35,542 nt of DNA from Erysipelotrichales bacterium (lineage in GTDB: Bacteria; Bacillota_I; Bacilli_A; Erysipelotrichales; Erysipelotrichaceae). The stretch lies in NCBI GenBank assembly GCA_910576345.1, contig CAJTIT010000024.1, forward strand, positions 1 to 35,542, given 5' to 3'. This document shows positions 23,058-32,069 of this stretch, one piece after another. The position numbers were made by a program, and so were the translations under genes. Below the pieces are notes generated by a model, which searched no databases, had not been told where the DNA came from, and worked only from the letters and a program-made list of their open reading frames with translations. Position 1 is the first letter of the stretch. The number at the start of each line of letters is the position of its first letter.

Positions 23058-23912
23058 ATGAGCCAACAAGACGTACTGCTTGTGACAGGGATGTCAGGGG
23101 CAGGCAAAACAACCGCAATGGGCATATTGGAAGATATGGGCTATCATTGTATTGACCAATTTCCGGTACAGTTGCTTTCTAATCTGGGAGAGATTATTCA
23201 TTCAAAAATCGATCCGCGATATTCCAATATCGCATTGGCGACGACTGCGCTGGACTATCCCAAATTTCTGAATTATTTTAAAAACATCGAAACAAATGTA
23301 AAAGTTATTTTTTTTGATGCAAGTGATGAAAAGCTGTTATTACGCTATAAATTTACACGAAGGCATCACCCGATGCTGATTGCTTCCAAGGCAAATACGT
23401 TGGAGGAAGCCATTGAAGTAGAGCGCGATATGTTTGAAAATTTAAATGATAATTCTATTATGAGAATCGATACGACCAAACTGTCGCAAGCAGAACTCAA
23501 AGCGATTTTAATGGAAAAACTGAAGCTAACTTCGCATGACGTATTCTCCATATCCTTCGTATCCTTTGGCTACAAGCATGGCGTACCACTGGATGCGGAT
23601 ATTATCTTTGATACGCGTTTTCTCCCTAACCCTTACTATGTGGATGAACTGAAAGAATTAACCGGAGATGACGCACCGGTTTATGATTATGTGATGAAAT
23701 TTGATGAAACAAAACAACTTCTGAAACATCTGACACAAACGCTAGACTTTTGTTTTGAATCATATGCGAAACAAAACAAAAACCATTTGAGCGTATGCAT
23801 CGGCTGTACCGGTGGACATCATCGCAGTGTATCGGTGACCAATTGGCTATATGAACATTACAAGAAGAAATATCACTGTTTCAAATCGCATCGAGATAAG
23901 AAAGTGAGATAA
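23058..23912 (+). CDS. rapZ: RapZ/YvcJ nucleotide-binding protein
   Basis: The 284-residue P-loop protein carries Walker A GMSGAGKTT (11-19) and the C-terminal block SVCIGCTGGHHRSV that identifies the family. In E. coli the homologue is an RNase adapter controlling GlmZ; in Gram-positive bacteria (YvcJ) it binds and hydrolyses GTP/ATP and influences competence and cell-envelope processes. It heads the conserved rapZ-yvcK-whiA cluster, with GAGGTGG before the ATG. yvcK starts 6 bases after its stop. Confidence 0.95.
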   Translation: MSQQDVLLVTGMSGAGKTTAMGILEDMGYHCIDQFPVQLLSNLGEIIHSKIDPRYSNIALATTALDYPKFLNYFKNIETNVKVIFFDASDEKLLLRYKFTRRHHPMLIASKANTLEEAIEVERDMFENLNDNSIMRIDTTKLSQAELKAILMEKLKLTSHDVFSISFVSFGYKHGVPLDADIIFDTRFLPNPYYVDELKELTGDDAPVYDYVMKFDETKQLLKHLTQTLDFCFESYAKQNKNHLSVCIGCTGGHHRSVSVTNWLYEHYKKKYHCFKSHRDKKVR

Positions 23913-23917
23913 GACAT

Positions 23918-24868
23918 ATGAAGCATATCGTTGTAATCGGCGGCGGGCATGGATTATCCATGATTGTGCGCGGATTGAAGCATTTAAAGAATATCAAACT
24001 CTCTGCGATTGTGACTGTCGCAGATGACGGTGGTAGTACTGGCAGACTTCGCGCGCAGTATCAAATACCGGCAATGGGTGATATCCGCAATGTCATGTGT
24101 GCAATGGCAGAGAGTGAGACATTGTTGTCAACACTCATGAATCATCGTTTCGCGGGCGGTGAAGAAGATGTGGGCGGACATAATCTGGGAAATCTGATTT
24201 TGACAGCTTTAACACAAAACTGCGGAAGCTTTATGGAAGCCGTCCAGTCATTTTCCAAGGTCATGAAGGTTAAAGGAGATATTATTCCCAGCAGCACGGA
24301 AGTAATCACGCTGTTTGCCACAATGGAAGACGGCACGATTGTACGCGGAGAAAGTAATATACCATCCTTTGATAATCGCATCAGCCGTGTTTTTTATCAA
24401 AGTGATGTACAGGCAAGCGAACAGGCGCTTGACGCAATACGTCATGCGGATCTCATTATTTATGGAATTGGATCGCTGTATACAAGCATTATGCCAAATC
24501 TCATCATTTCAAAAATTCGTGAAGAACTTTCTCTTAGTAAAGCCAAGAAGATCTATTTCTGTAATGCGATGACACAGCCCGGTGAAACCGATGGTTATAT
24601 GTTGGAAGATCACGTACAGGCCATTATTGATCATACGGGTCCTTATGCGGTCGATATTGTCATCCATCACAATAATGAAATACGAGATGATATTTTGATG
24701 AAATACCATGATATGGGCGCAAGTGAAGTTGGCATACGTGATGTATCCCATGCATATGAAATTTGGAACAGGGACATTTTGGCATTTGATAACGATTTGA
24801 TCCGTCATGACGGTGAAAAAATCAAGCGCGTCATGGAAGAATTGGTGAAAGAGGATAAAAACGCATGA
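23918..24868 (+). CDS. yvcK: YvcK/GlmR family gluconeogenesis factor
   Basis: The 316 residues start with VIGGGHGLSMIVRGLK, the nucleotide-sugar binding loop of the CofD-like family, followed by TVADDGGSTGRLR and MGDIRNVM. In B. subtilis the protein binds UDP-GlcNAc and links carbon source to cell wall precursor supply by stimulating GlmS. It overlaps whiA by four bases (ATGA), so the two are translationally coupled. Confidence 0.95.
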   Translation: MKHIVVIGGGHGLSMIVRGLKHLKNIKLSAIVTVADDGGSTGRLRAQYQIPAMGDIRNVMCAMAESETLLSTLMNHRFAGGEEDVGGHNLGNLILTALTQNCGSFMEAVQSFSKVMKVKGDIIPSSTEVITLFATMEDGTIVRGESNIPSFDNRISRVFYQSDVQASEQALDAIRHADLIIYGIGSLYTSIMPNLIISKIREELSLSKAKKIYFCNAMTQPGETDGYMLEDHVQAIIDHTGPYAVDIVIHHNNEIRDDILMKYHDMGASEVGIRDVSHAYEIWNRDILAFDNDLIRHDGEKIKRVMEELVKEDKNA

Positions 24869-25803
24869 GTTTTACGACAGATGTAAAAAAAGAAATCGCC
24901 ATGAATGAACTTCATGCGTGTTGCGAACAGGCAGAATTGTCCGCCATCATTCAGATGTGCGCCAGTTTATCTTTGACGTCTTTTGGAATGAGCATAGAAA
25001 TGCGCAGTGAAAATGTGGATACCGCAAAACGTGTGCTGAAATTGATGAAGAAGCGATATCAGGTTTCTTCCCAGCTGTCTGTATTAAGAAAAATGAAATT
25101 AAAGAAAAACAATATATATGTATTGAGAATTGTGAATCATGCCACAGCGATCTTAAATGATTTGCAAATCATGGATACGGATGGACTTCGTGCTTACCCC
25201 AGTACACAAATGGTGAAAAAAGAGTGCTGCGCAAGAGCCTATCTGGCAGGTGCTTTTTTAGCAAGCGGTAGTGTGAACCGACCGCAGACAGCGAATTATC
25301 ATTTGGAAATCGTCGCAAATTCCAAAGACCACGCAACATTTTTGATGAAGTTGATGAAACGATTTGATTTGCCTGCCAAATATATCAAGCGCCGTGCTCA
25401 GGATGTCGTTTATCTGAAAGCCAGTGATAAAATATCCGATTTTTTGCGTTGTATTGGCGCTAGTGAAGCCTTGTTCACATTTGAAGACAGCCGTATTCAA
25501 AGAGATTTTATGAATTCTTTAACAAGGTTAGATAACTGTGAGTTGGCCAATGAAATGAAAACAATCAGCGCCGGCAAAAAACAATTAGAGGACATTCAGT
25601 GGATCGAAACCTATCGAAGTTTGGACACGTTGCCTGAAAAACTGGTACAGGCAGCCACATTACGCAAACAGTTTCCGGAAGCCAGTCTGAATGAGCTTTG
25701 TGATGAATTTCATGAGCGTTACGGTGAAACAATTTCTAAGTCGGGGATGAAGCATCGTCTAGCCAAACTAAAAGAAATCGCTGCGCAGTATAAAAAGGTA
25801 TAA
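24865..25803 (+). CDS. whiA: WhiA, DNA-binding protein
   Basis: WhiA (312 residues) combines a degenerate LAGLIDADG homing-endonuclease fold, here with the AYLAGAFLASGSVNRP segment near 130, and a C-terminal helix-turn-helix (LNELCDEFHERYGETISKSGMKHRLAKL). It is a sporulation regulator in Streptomyces and affects cell division and chromosome segregation in B. subtilis, without endonuclease activity. Position after yvcK is conserved across Firmicutes. The stop codon touches a shared terminator. Confidence 0.95.
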   Translation: MSFTTDVKKEIAMNELHACCEQAELSAIIQMCASLSLTSFGMSIEMRSENVDTAKRVLKLMKKRYQVSSQLSVLRKMKLKKNNIYVLRIVNHATAILNDLQIMDTDGLRAYPSTQMVKKECCARAYLAGAFLASGSVNRPQTANYHLEIVANSKDHATFLMKLMKRFDLPAKYIKRRAQDVVYLKASDKISDFLRCIGASEALFTFEDSRIQRDFMNSLTRLDNCELANEMKTISAGKKQLEDIQWIETYRSLDTLPEKLVQAATLRKQFPEASLNELCDEFHERYGETISKSGMKHRLAKLKEIAAQYKKV

Positions 25804-25824
25804 AAAAAAGTAGTTAGCTACTTT
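25802..25824. terminator. Bidirectional terminator between whiA and the XRE gene
   Basis: AAAGTAG (25807-25813) and CTACTTT (25818-25824) form a stem around TTAG. On minus it is followed by eight T residues (complement of 25802-25809); on plus the T tail is weak. Confidence 0.75.
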
Positions 25825-26107
25825 CAATATTGACATTCGATATTTTGGCATCGCCGGAAACTTCTATTTCAAGAATAAACTTTGTTTTATTCTTTTTTTT
25901 CATAACGACATCATCCATGCTCATATCCAGCAAAGTGACCAACTCCGCAACGATTTGAAAGTCGGCCTTGTAATGTCCGGAAAGAATTTTGCTCAAAGAA
26001 GAACGACTGATCCCAATCTTTTTTGCCATTTGATCCTGCGTGATATTTTTAAACTGCATTTCTTCTTTGATGGCTTCCATCATCCTTAAACTATAGTTCT
26101 CTTTCAT
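25814..26107 (-). CDS. XRE-family regulator, 97 residues
   Basis: The N-terminal two thirds form an XRE domain: KEEMQFKNITQDQMAKKIGISRSSLSKILSG, then DFQIVAELVTLLDMSMDDVV. The tail (KFILEIEVSGDAKISNVNIESS) is beta-like and may serve dimerisation or sensing. The start at 26107 has AGAGG nine bases upstream; ATG codons at 26113 and 26170 are less well placed. A minus-strand TATAAT (26130-26135) lies close by, and an ACGTTC/GAACGT inverted repeat (26162-26180) further up could be its operator. It is a single-gene unit between whiA and the aconitase operon; its target is unknown. Confidence 0.82.
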   Translation of the reverse strand: MKENYSLRMMEAIKEEMQFKNITQDQMAKKIGISRSSLSKILSGHYKADFQIVAELVTLLDMSMDDVVMKKKNKTKFILEIEVSGDAKISNVNIESS

Positions 26108-26129
26108 CAACATCAACCTCTGTCTTTTA

Positions 26130-26180
26130 ATTATAGTATGTTTAAAAAAAACCGTCGGCATACGTTCCAATATAGAACGT
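26130..26180 (-). promoter_or_regulatory. -10 element and inverted repeat upstream of the XRE gene
   Basis: On minus, TATAAT is at 26130-26135. ACGTTC (26162-26167) and GAACGT (26175-26180) form a perfect 6-bp inverted repeat with a 7-base spacer, placed just upstream of the expected -35, as an operator would be. Confidence 0.45.
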
Positions 26181-26284
26181 TTTCAGCAAAAATATTGATA
26201 ATGAAGAAATAAAAAACCGACTTTTCTTTCTTGCATTTATTGTAAATTCTTGTTATATCAACAGTAATTGGAAATTTATGGAAA

Positions 26285-26325
26285 TTATAAAAAAAATCAA
26301 ACAGAACGGTAATGTTCTGTTTGAT
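26285..26325 (-). terminator. Terminator of the aconitase/lipoprotein operon
   Basis: ATCAAACAGAAC (26296-26307) and GTTCTGTTTGAT (26314-26325) form a perfect 12-bp stem with a GGTAAT loop. On the minus strand seven T residues follow. Confidence 0.9.
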
Positions 26326-26330
26326 GTCCA

Positions 26331-26909
26331 TCATTCCTTTAGTTTAGAAAATAAATCCTGATACAGATGCTTCAGCTGTTCTTGTTCTTGCGCTGTCATT
26401 GTGCGTTCATGTGCGTCATAATCTCCTATGGTGCTTAAATGATGATCGATGATCTCACCGTCTTTGACAACAACGACTTCCGGCACATACAAGTGTGGTT
26501 TTCCATCCATTTCTGTAAGGATGTCTTTTAATACGTCTTCCACTTTGGCAATGGTCGCCTCATCAGAAGTTTCTGCTTTTTTATCTATATAATAGATATT
26601 TAGATCAAGCTGTTTGGCAACTTCATTCATAACGGGAACTGCTTCCTGACACCAAGGACAGGCAACGTATCCAAAATAGAAGATGCCGCTTTCCTTATTT
26701 TCCGTTTTTACTAAAAAATCCTGCATTGGAATGGAGATAAAGCGATGGTCCGCATCTTTCATTGTTTCATATCCGCTCATATCTGCCTGATTTTTTACAT
26801 CGCATATTTCATCACCATCGCATCCTTTGACATTGTTTTCCTCTGTTTTTTTGTTCGTACAGCTTGTAAAAATGATGAGAAAACAAATGAGCCAAGCATA
26901 TTTTTTCAT
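26331..26909 (-). CDS. Thioredoxin-like lipoprotein with CPWC motif
   Basis: The 192 residues begin with a lipoprotein signal ending FTSC (Cys17 lipidated), so the protein should sit on the outer face of the membrane. A thioredoxin fold follows with CPWC at 84-87 (FYFGYVACPWCQEA) and a likely cis-Pro in YVPEVVVVKDG. A second Cys pair (Cys30 and Cys36, KGCDGDEIC) lies in the linker and might be a disulfide partner. Its ATG overlaps the aconitase stop by four bases (ATGA), so it is translationally coupled to a cytoplasmic Fe-S enzyme, an unexpected pairing. Thiol-disulfide exchange or metal handling is likely; the partner is unknown. Confidence 0.82.
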   Translation of the reverse strand: MKKYAWLICFLIIFTSCTNKKTEENNVKGCDGDEICDVKNQADMSGYETMKDADHRFISIPMQDFLVKTENKESGIFYFGYVACPWCQEAVPVMNEVAKQLDLNIYYIDKKAETSDEATIAKVEDVLKDILTEMDGKPHLYVPEVVVVKDGEIIDHHLSTIGDYDAHERTMTAQEQEQLKHLYQDLFSKLKE

Positions 26910-28843
26910 TCTGAAGTCTCCTTGTGCTGTAGCTGTTTAATGAGATTGAGTGTACCTCCCGCTAGGAGTGTTTCAATATCCAGTTGACTGCAGGCGTGTT
27001 TGACTGTAAATGTCGTATTTTTTGTTTGATTGCTTATTGTTAAGGTGGAGTCCGGGGCCAGTTCATGTAAATGTTCTAAAATCAGTATATCGTCTTCATC
27101 GATGGTATCGAAATCTTGTTCATCACAAAATGTAAGCGGCAGGATACCGAAATTGATCAAGTTTGCGTGATGGATGCGGGCAAAACTTTTTGCGATAATT
27201 GCTTTCACGCCAAGATACATCGGCGCCAATGCGGCATGTTCACGTGAAGATCCCTGTCCATAGTTACTACCGGCAATGATGATGCCACCGTTTTTTTCTT
27301 TACATAAGCCAGCGAAGTTTTCTTTGACATCACGAAATACAAATTCAGATATTTTTTCAATATTGGAGCGATAAGGAAGGACTTTTGCGCCAGCTGGCAT
27401 AATATGATCGGTCGTGATATTGTCTTCTACTTTTAACAGTACGTGCTTTTGAATGGAATCTTCCATCGGTGTATTGATGGGTAGCGGCTTAATGTTGGGG
27501 CCGCGAATGACTTCCACTTTGTCTGCGTGTGCCGGATCCGGTTTGATGATACAGCGATCATCTATCAGAAATTGTTTGGGTTCTTCGATTGCTTCCCATT
27601 CTTCTTTGCGTGGATCGCTCAAGTATCCGTGAATGGCGCTGGCCGCTGCGGTTTCCGGGGAGACTAGGCAAACTTTTGCGCTGAGTGTACCACTTCTTCC
27701 ATAGAAGTTGCGGTTAAAGGTGCGTAGTGATAAGGCATTGGTAATAGGGGATTGACCCATACCGATGCAGGGACCACAGGTGCTTTCCAGAATTCTGGCG
27801 CCGGATGCGATCATTTCAGCTAGGGCGCCGTTGCGTGCAATCATGTTTAATACTTGCTTTGATCCCGGTGAAATGGTCAAAGATACATTTTCATCAACGG
27901 TTTTTCCTTTGAGGATGTTCGCTACGCTCATCATATCCATATAGGATGAATTCGTACAGCTGCCAATCGAACATTGATCTACTTTGAGTCCTTCTACTTC
28001 TGAAACCGGCACCACATGATCCGGACTGTGCGGCATGGCTATCATCGGTTCCAACGTATTTAGATCAATTACATAAGTTTCATCATATATTGCATCTTCA
28101 TCAGCGAATAATGGCATATAATCTTCAACACGTCCTTGTTTTTTCAAGAATTCTTTTGTGATTTCATCACTTGGGAAAATGGATGTAGTCGCACCTAGTT
28201 CAGCGCCCATATTCGTTATCGTGGCACGTTGTGGTATGCTCAAGTTTTGTAAACCATCTCCACTGTATTCAATGACTTTGCCTACTCCGCCTTTGACACT
28301 TAACATGCCCAATAGTTTTAGGATGACGTCTTTGGAAGAGACGCCTTTCTGTAAGACGCCTGTTAATTGGACGTTTACGATATATGGCATTGTCAAATGG
28401 AATGCTCTTCCTGCCATGGCGCAGGCAACATCCAAACCACCGGCTCCCATGGCAAGTGCTCCCATTCCCCCGGCTGTAGGTGTATGGGAATCGCTGCCAA
28501 GAAGCGTTTTATATGGCATTGCGAATCGCTCCAAATGTACTTGGTGACAAATACCGTTTCCCGGTCTTGAAAAATACACACCGTGTTTTGCGGCAACGGT
28601 TTGTAAATATTTATGATCATCAGCATTTTCAAATCCGCTTTGTAATGTATTATGATCGACATAACTGATGGAACATTCTGTTTTTACCTGATCTATACCC
28701 ATTGCTTCCAACTGCAGATATGCCATGGTTCCGGTCGCATCCTGCGTCAGCGTTTGATCTATTTTGATGGCAATCGGTGTCCCTCGCTTCATTTCACCTT
28801 CGACAAGGTGAGCTTGTATGATTTTTTCTGTGATCGTTGGCAT
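26906..28843 (-). CDS. acnA: Aconitate hydratase
   Basis: The enzyme converts citrate to isocitrate with a [4Fe-4S] cluster. At 645 residues it belongs to the shorter bacterial aconitase type (Aquifex/Clostridium style) rather than the ~900-residue AcnA. Cluster ligands are Cys296 (SIGSCTNSS), Cys356 and Cys359 (CGPCIGMG). Other landmarks are LLGSDSHTPTAGG, the swivel-domain motif GSNYGQGSSREHAA and KSFARIHHANLINFG. GGGAGG precedes the ATG by seven to eight bases. It is divergent from citrate synthase, the enzyme before it in the pathway, and icd lies beyond. The symbol is used for function; acn or citB would do equally. Confidence 0.95.
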   Translation of the reverse strand: MPTITEKIIQAHLVEGEMKRGTPIAIKIDQTLTQDATGTMAYLQLEAMGIDQVKTECSISYVDHNTLQSGFENADDHKYLQTVAAKHGVYFSRPGNGICHQVHLERFAMPYKTLLGSDSHTPTAGGMGALAMGAGGLDVACAMAGRAFHLTMPYIVNVQLTGVLQKGVSSKDVILKLLGMLSVKGGVGKVIEYSGDGLQNLSIPQRATITNMGAELGATTSIFPSDEITKEFLKKQGRVEDYMPLFADEDAIYDETYVIDLNTLEPMIAMPHSPDHVVPVSEVEGLKVDQCSIGSCTNSSYMDMMSVANILKGKTVDENVSLTISPGSKQVLNMIARNGALAEMIASGARILESTCGPCIGMGQSPITNALSLRTFNRNFYGRSGTLSAKVCLVSPETAAASAIHGYLSDPRKEEWEAIEEPKQFLIDDRCIIKPDPAHADKVEVIRGPNIKPLPINTPMEDSIQKHVLLKVEDNITTDHIMPAGAKVLPYRSNIEKISEFVFRDVKENFAGLCKEKNGGIIIAGSNYGQGSSREHAALAPMYLGVKAIIAKSFARIHHANLINFGILPLTFCDEQDFDTIDEDDILILEHLHELAPDSTLTISNQTKNTTFTVKHACSQLDIETLLAGGTLNLIKQLQHKETSE

Positions 28844-28892
28844 AAAATCCTCCCTTTCTTTATAATATAGTGTTATGTTTTAGTGATGACTC

Positions 28893-28908
28893 CTGTTAAT
28901 TATAACAG
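28893..28908 (-). promoter_or_regulatory. Aconitase promoter inside an inverted repeat
   Basis: CTGTTA (28893-28898), ATTA, TAACAG (28903-28908) form a symmetric site. On minus it contains the extended -10 TGTTATAAT (TATAAT at 28899-28904). A regulator on this repeat would control aconitase directly. Confidence 0.55.
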
Positions 28909-28914
28909 ATATTC

Positions 28915-28954
28915 TTGAAAAAATTTCAATGAATTTATGAAAATATGTTATAAT
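28915..28954 (+). promoter_or_regulatory. Citrate synthase promoter with upstream inverted repeat
   Basis: The extended -10 TGTTATAAT lies at 28946-28954. TTGAAA (28915-28920), AAA, TTTCAA (28924-28929) forms an inverted repeat where the -35 would be, so it may be an operator or activator site. Confidence 0.5.
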
Positions 28955-28987
28955 GGATGAAACGATTATGAAAGAAGGGATGAGGAA

Positions 28988-30328
28988 ATGGATCAAAATA
29001 TAAAGAAATTTTATGAGAAAAGTTTAAGCGTTACCGATATTCCCAATGAACTGTTTAAACAATTTGATGTAAAAAAAGGACTGCGCAATGAGGATGGAAC
29101 CGGCGTGTGCGTCGGCTTGACCAAAATTGCGGATGTGGTTGGATATATACGCAAGGACGGTGTGAAAAAAGACGCCCATGGTAAATTGTATTATCGCGGC
29201 ATTGAAGTTCGTGATTTGATCTATGGCCGCGATCAAAGAAATGGCGCATATGCTTTTGAAGAAACCTGTTTCTTATTGTTGTTTGGATTTTTGCCAACGG
29301 CAGAACAACTGGCGACTTTTCAATCGGTTTTAAAGCATCATTATGAATTGCCAGATAAATTTTTAGAAACATCCATATTACAGATGCCATCCAAAAACTT
29401 AATGAACCAGTTGCAGCAGGCAGTACTGAATCTCTATGATTTTGATGAATCGCCGGATGATGTTTCCATTTCCCATACGTTGTATCAAGGCTTATCGATT
29501 ATGGCAAAGATGCCTTCGATTCTTTGTTATGCGTACCATTCCAAAGCGCATCATTATGAAAAAGCGTCGCTACATATTCATTATCCAAGAAAAGATTACA
29601 GTATGGCGGAGAATATCTTGCATATGTTAAGAGCAGATTCCAAATTTTCTGCACGTGAAGCAAGTATTTTGGATTTGATGCTTGTGATTCATGCGGACCA
29701 TGGCGGCGGCAACAATTCTACATTTACCAATGTGGTCATTTCATCAACCGGTACCGATATTTATTCTGCGGTGGCGGGATCTATTGGATCGCTGAAAGGT
29801 CCAAGACACGGTGGCGCCAATATCCAAGTGTGTCACATGATGGAAGAGGTTATATCTTCAATAGGTTTGGATGCATGTGATGAAACTATCAAAGCGTTGC
29901 AGCGCAAGATTTTGAATAAAGATTTCTTCGATCACAGTGGTTTGATCTATGGTATGGGACATGCGATTTATACATTGTCGGATCCTAGAGCAGAACTTCT
30001 GAAATCGCATTCAAAAGCATTGGCTATTGAAAAAAATAAGGAGGCAGAATTTGATTTTTACTGTCGCTTTGAGGAGTGTGCAAAAGAAGTCATGTTGGAA
30101 GAGAAGGGCATACATGTTTCCAGCAATGTCGATTTTTACAGCGGATTCGTTTATGATTTAATGAATATCCCCAGAGATATGTTTACGCCATTGTTTGTAT
30201 GTGCCAGAACGGTCGGCTGGCTAGCACACAATTTGGAAAACAAACTTTACGATGGCAAAATCATGCGTCCGGCAACGAAGTATGTTGGCGAATTGCAGGA
30301 ATATATTGATATCGATGATAGAAAATAA
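28988..30328 (+). CDS. gltA: Citrate synthase
   Basis: It condenses acetyl-CoA and oxaloacetate to citrate. The 446 residues are the longer form with an N-terminal extension seen in Clostridia and Erysipelotrichia. Motifs include YRGIEVRDLIYG near 70, the HADHGGGNNSTFTN block, SLKGPRHGGANIQV, GMGHAIYTLSDPRA with catalytic His, and VDFYSGFVYDLM with catalytic Asp. AGGGATGAGG precedes the ATG. It ends at a terminator, so icd has its own promoter, though the three genes clearly serve one pathway. Confidence 0.95.
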   Translation: MDQNIKKFYEKSLSVTDIPNELFKQFDVKKGLRNEDGTGVCVGLTKIADVVGYIRKDGVKKDAHGKLYYRGIEVRDLIYGRDQRNGAYAFEETCFLLLFGFLPTAEQLATFQSVLKHHYELPDKFLETSILQMPSKNLMNQLQQAVLNLYDFDESPDDVSISHTLYQGLSIMAKMPSILCYAYHSKAHHYEKASLHIHYPRKDYSMAENILHMLRADSKFSAREASILDLMLVIHADHGGGNNSTFTNVVISSTGTDIYSAVAGSIGSLKGPRHGGANIQVCHMMEEVISSIGLDACDETIKALQRKILNKDFFDHSGLIYGMGHAIYTLSDPRAELLKSHSKALAIEKNKEAEFDFYCRFEECAKEVMLEEKGIHVSSNVDFYSGFVYDLMNIPRDMFTPLFVCARTVGWLAHNLENKLYDGKIMRPATKYVGELQEYIDIDDRK

Positions 30329-30354
30329 GATTTGCTTGTGATTGGCATAAACAT

Positions 30355-30394
30355 AAAAAGGTAACAGATATATAGCAAAGGTTGCCTTTTTGTT
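30355..30394 (+). terminator. Terminator of citrate synthase
   Basis: AAAAAGGTAAC (30355-30365) pairs with GTTGCCTTTTT (30381-30391), 11 bp with one U-G pair. The gap from here to 30630 is AT-rich and shows no gene. Confidence 0.85.
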
Positions 30395-30632
30395 TGTATT
30401 GAGGATTTTGTCTTTTAATTTTTATTATAGAGGTTGCTTTTCAAGTTATCGCTATCTTTTTTATTGTGCGCTTCTCATTCCAATCGTTTGTGAAGACTTC
30501 CAACTTTCTTTGTTCTTTTGGATAAAAAAATTTAAATTGTAGCAAGATACCATGATTGAGTAAAAGTAAAATAGGCAAACAATGATAAAAATACCATGCC
30601 AATAAAATGTGATATACAAGAAAAACTTCCTA

Positions 30633-30641
30633 TGGTATACT
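30633..30641 (+). promoter_or_regulatory. Extended -10 promoter of icd
   Basis: TGGTATACT (30633-30641) fits TGnTATACT; the -35 region is poor. It leaves a leader of about 100 bases before the start, AT-rich and without clear structure. Confidence 0.5.
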
Positions 30642-30750
30642 AAGTCTTGTGAATGACCGTGAAAAGCATTTTAATGAAAATGTAAAATGATTTAAAAATG
30701 AAAATTGTTGTTTCTTATATTTAAAAGGTAAACTGAAAGGAATGATTAAG

Positions 30751-31749
30751 ATGACAAAAACAGTTACAGTGTTTAAAGGAGACGGTATAGGACCGGAGAT
30801 TGTTTCTGCAGTCATGCGGATTTTAAAATGCGCAGAAGCAAATTTGGACTATGAATGTTTTGAAGTAGGCGAAGCAGAATATGAACGCAATGGAAAATTG
30901 ATACCGGATGAAGCATATGCATCGTTTGAGAAAAACAAAGTGCTTTTGAAAGCACCGATCACAACGCCGATTGGCAAAGGATTTCGATCATTGAATGTCA
31001 CTTTACGTAAAAAATATGATTTGTATGCGAATATCCGTCCGGCTAAATCAAATGCGGCCGTCATTACACCGTTTGCGAATGTGGATATCGTGACATTTCG
31101 TGAAAATACCGAAGATTTATATGTGGGTGTAGAAGAAAAAATCGATGACAATACGGTACATGCGATAAAAATCATTACGCGTACAGCCAGTGAACGCATT
31201 ATTCGAGATGCTTTCACATATGCAAGAACACATGGCAGACAAAAAGTAACCTGTGTACATAAAGCCAATATTATGAAAATGAGCGATGGTTTGTTCTTGG
31301 ATATTTTTCATGAAATCGCCAAAGAATATCCGGATATTGTGCATGAGGATGTCATTGTGGATGCGGTATGTATGAAATTGGTGATGGATCCAACACAGTT
31401 TGATGTATTGGTTATGCCAAACCTTTATGGGGATATTGTTTCTGATTTGACAAGCGGCTTAATTGGCGGACTTGGTCTTTTGCCTTCCAGCAATCTTGGT
31501 GAGGAGTATGCGATGTTTGAAGCAGTCCATGGCAGTGCGCCGGATATTGCCGGCAAGCATATCGCCAATCCAACGGCTTTGTTGTGGAGTGCTTGTATGA
31601 TGCTGGATCATTTGGGACAAGATGAATGTGCCAATCGTATTCGTGTAGCTGTCTATGAGGTTCTAGCAGATGGCGAAGTGAGAACAAAAGATTTAGGCGG
31701 AAACGCAACCACTGAAGAATATTGTGATGCGATTATCGCAAAATTGTAA
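30751..31749 (+). CDS. icd: Isocitrate dehydrogenase, probably NAD-dependent
   Basis: The enzyme oxidises and decarboxylates isocitrate to 2-oxoglutarate. At 332 residues it is the short type of the beta-decarboxylating dehydrogenase family. [20 protein letters not shown] is the substrate-binding segment that separates isocitrate from isopropylmalate enzymes, and [22 protein letters not shown] binds metal and substrate. [15 protein letters not shown] has Asp-Ile where NADP enzymes have Lys-Tyr, predicting NAD use. The start at 30751 is nine bases after AAAGGA; the ATG at 30742 directly abuts that site. With gltA and acn this gives citrate to 2-oxoglutarate; the rest of the TCA cycle is not in the window. 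Confidence 0.93.
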   Translation: MTKTVTVFKGDGIGPEIVSAVMRILKCAEANLDYECFEVGEAEYERNGKLIPDEAYASFEKNKVLLKAPITTPIGKGFRSLNVTLRKKYDLYANIRPAKSNAAVITPFANVDIVTFRENTEDLYVGVEEKIDDNTVHAIKIITRTASERIIRDAFTYARTHGRQKVTCVHKANIMKMSDGLFLDIFHEIAKEYPDIVHEDVIVDAVCMKLVMDPTQFDVLVMPNLYGDIVSDLTSGLIGGLGLLPSSNLGEEYAMFEAVHGSAPDIAGKHIANPTALLWSACMMLDHLGQDECANRIRVAVYEVLADGEVRTKDLGGNATTEEYCDAIIAKL

Positions 31750-31832
31750 ATAATTGGTAAATCAAAGCTTCACATAATTTCACTTAATTACTTGAAATTT
31801 CTATGATATGTTTTTTATATACTTGTAAACGT

Positions 31833-31946
31833 AGTAAGGATTAGAACTTCTTACTATTAAAAATTCTTCCCCTCTGAATTTTATTATTTTCTCCTTTCTT
31901 ATTTTTTAAGCGATTTCAGTAAAAAAGGCGGCGACGCCTTTTTTAT
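31833..31946 (+). terminator. Terminator of icd, with an inverted repeat upstream
   Basis: AAAAAAGGCG (31921-31930) pairs perfectly with CGCCTTTTTT (31935-31944) around GCGA. Further up, AGTAAG (31833-31838) and CTTACT (31850-31855) form a second small repeat of unknown role. Nothing else is seen between 31750 and 32035. Confidence 0.85.
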
Positions 31947-32035
31947 TATTTATCTACATCAGTGAAATTGATAAGTGTTTTCATTGTTATTGTTTGCATA
32001 TGGAAAAAGGTGGATAGGCAATACAATATTGCTTA

Positions 32036-32044
32036 TGTTATACT
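32036..32044 (+). promoter_or_regulatory. Extended -10 promoter of hslO
   Basis: TGTTATACT (32036-32044) fits an extended -10; no good -35 is visible. Confidence 0.55.
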
Positions 32045-32069
32045 ATGGACAATATAAGGAGTGATGATT

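Noticed and set aside
28158-28547. 129-codon frame antisense to aconitase
   Set aside because: Falls entirely inside a highly conserved enzyme gene; no start signals.
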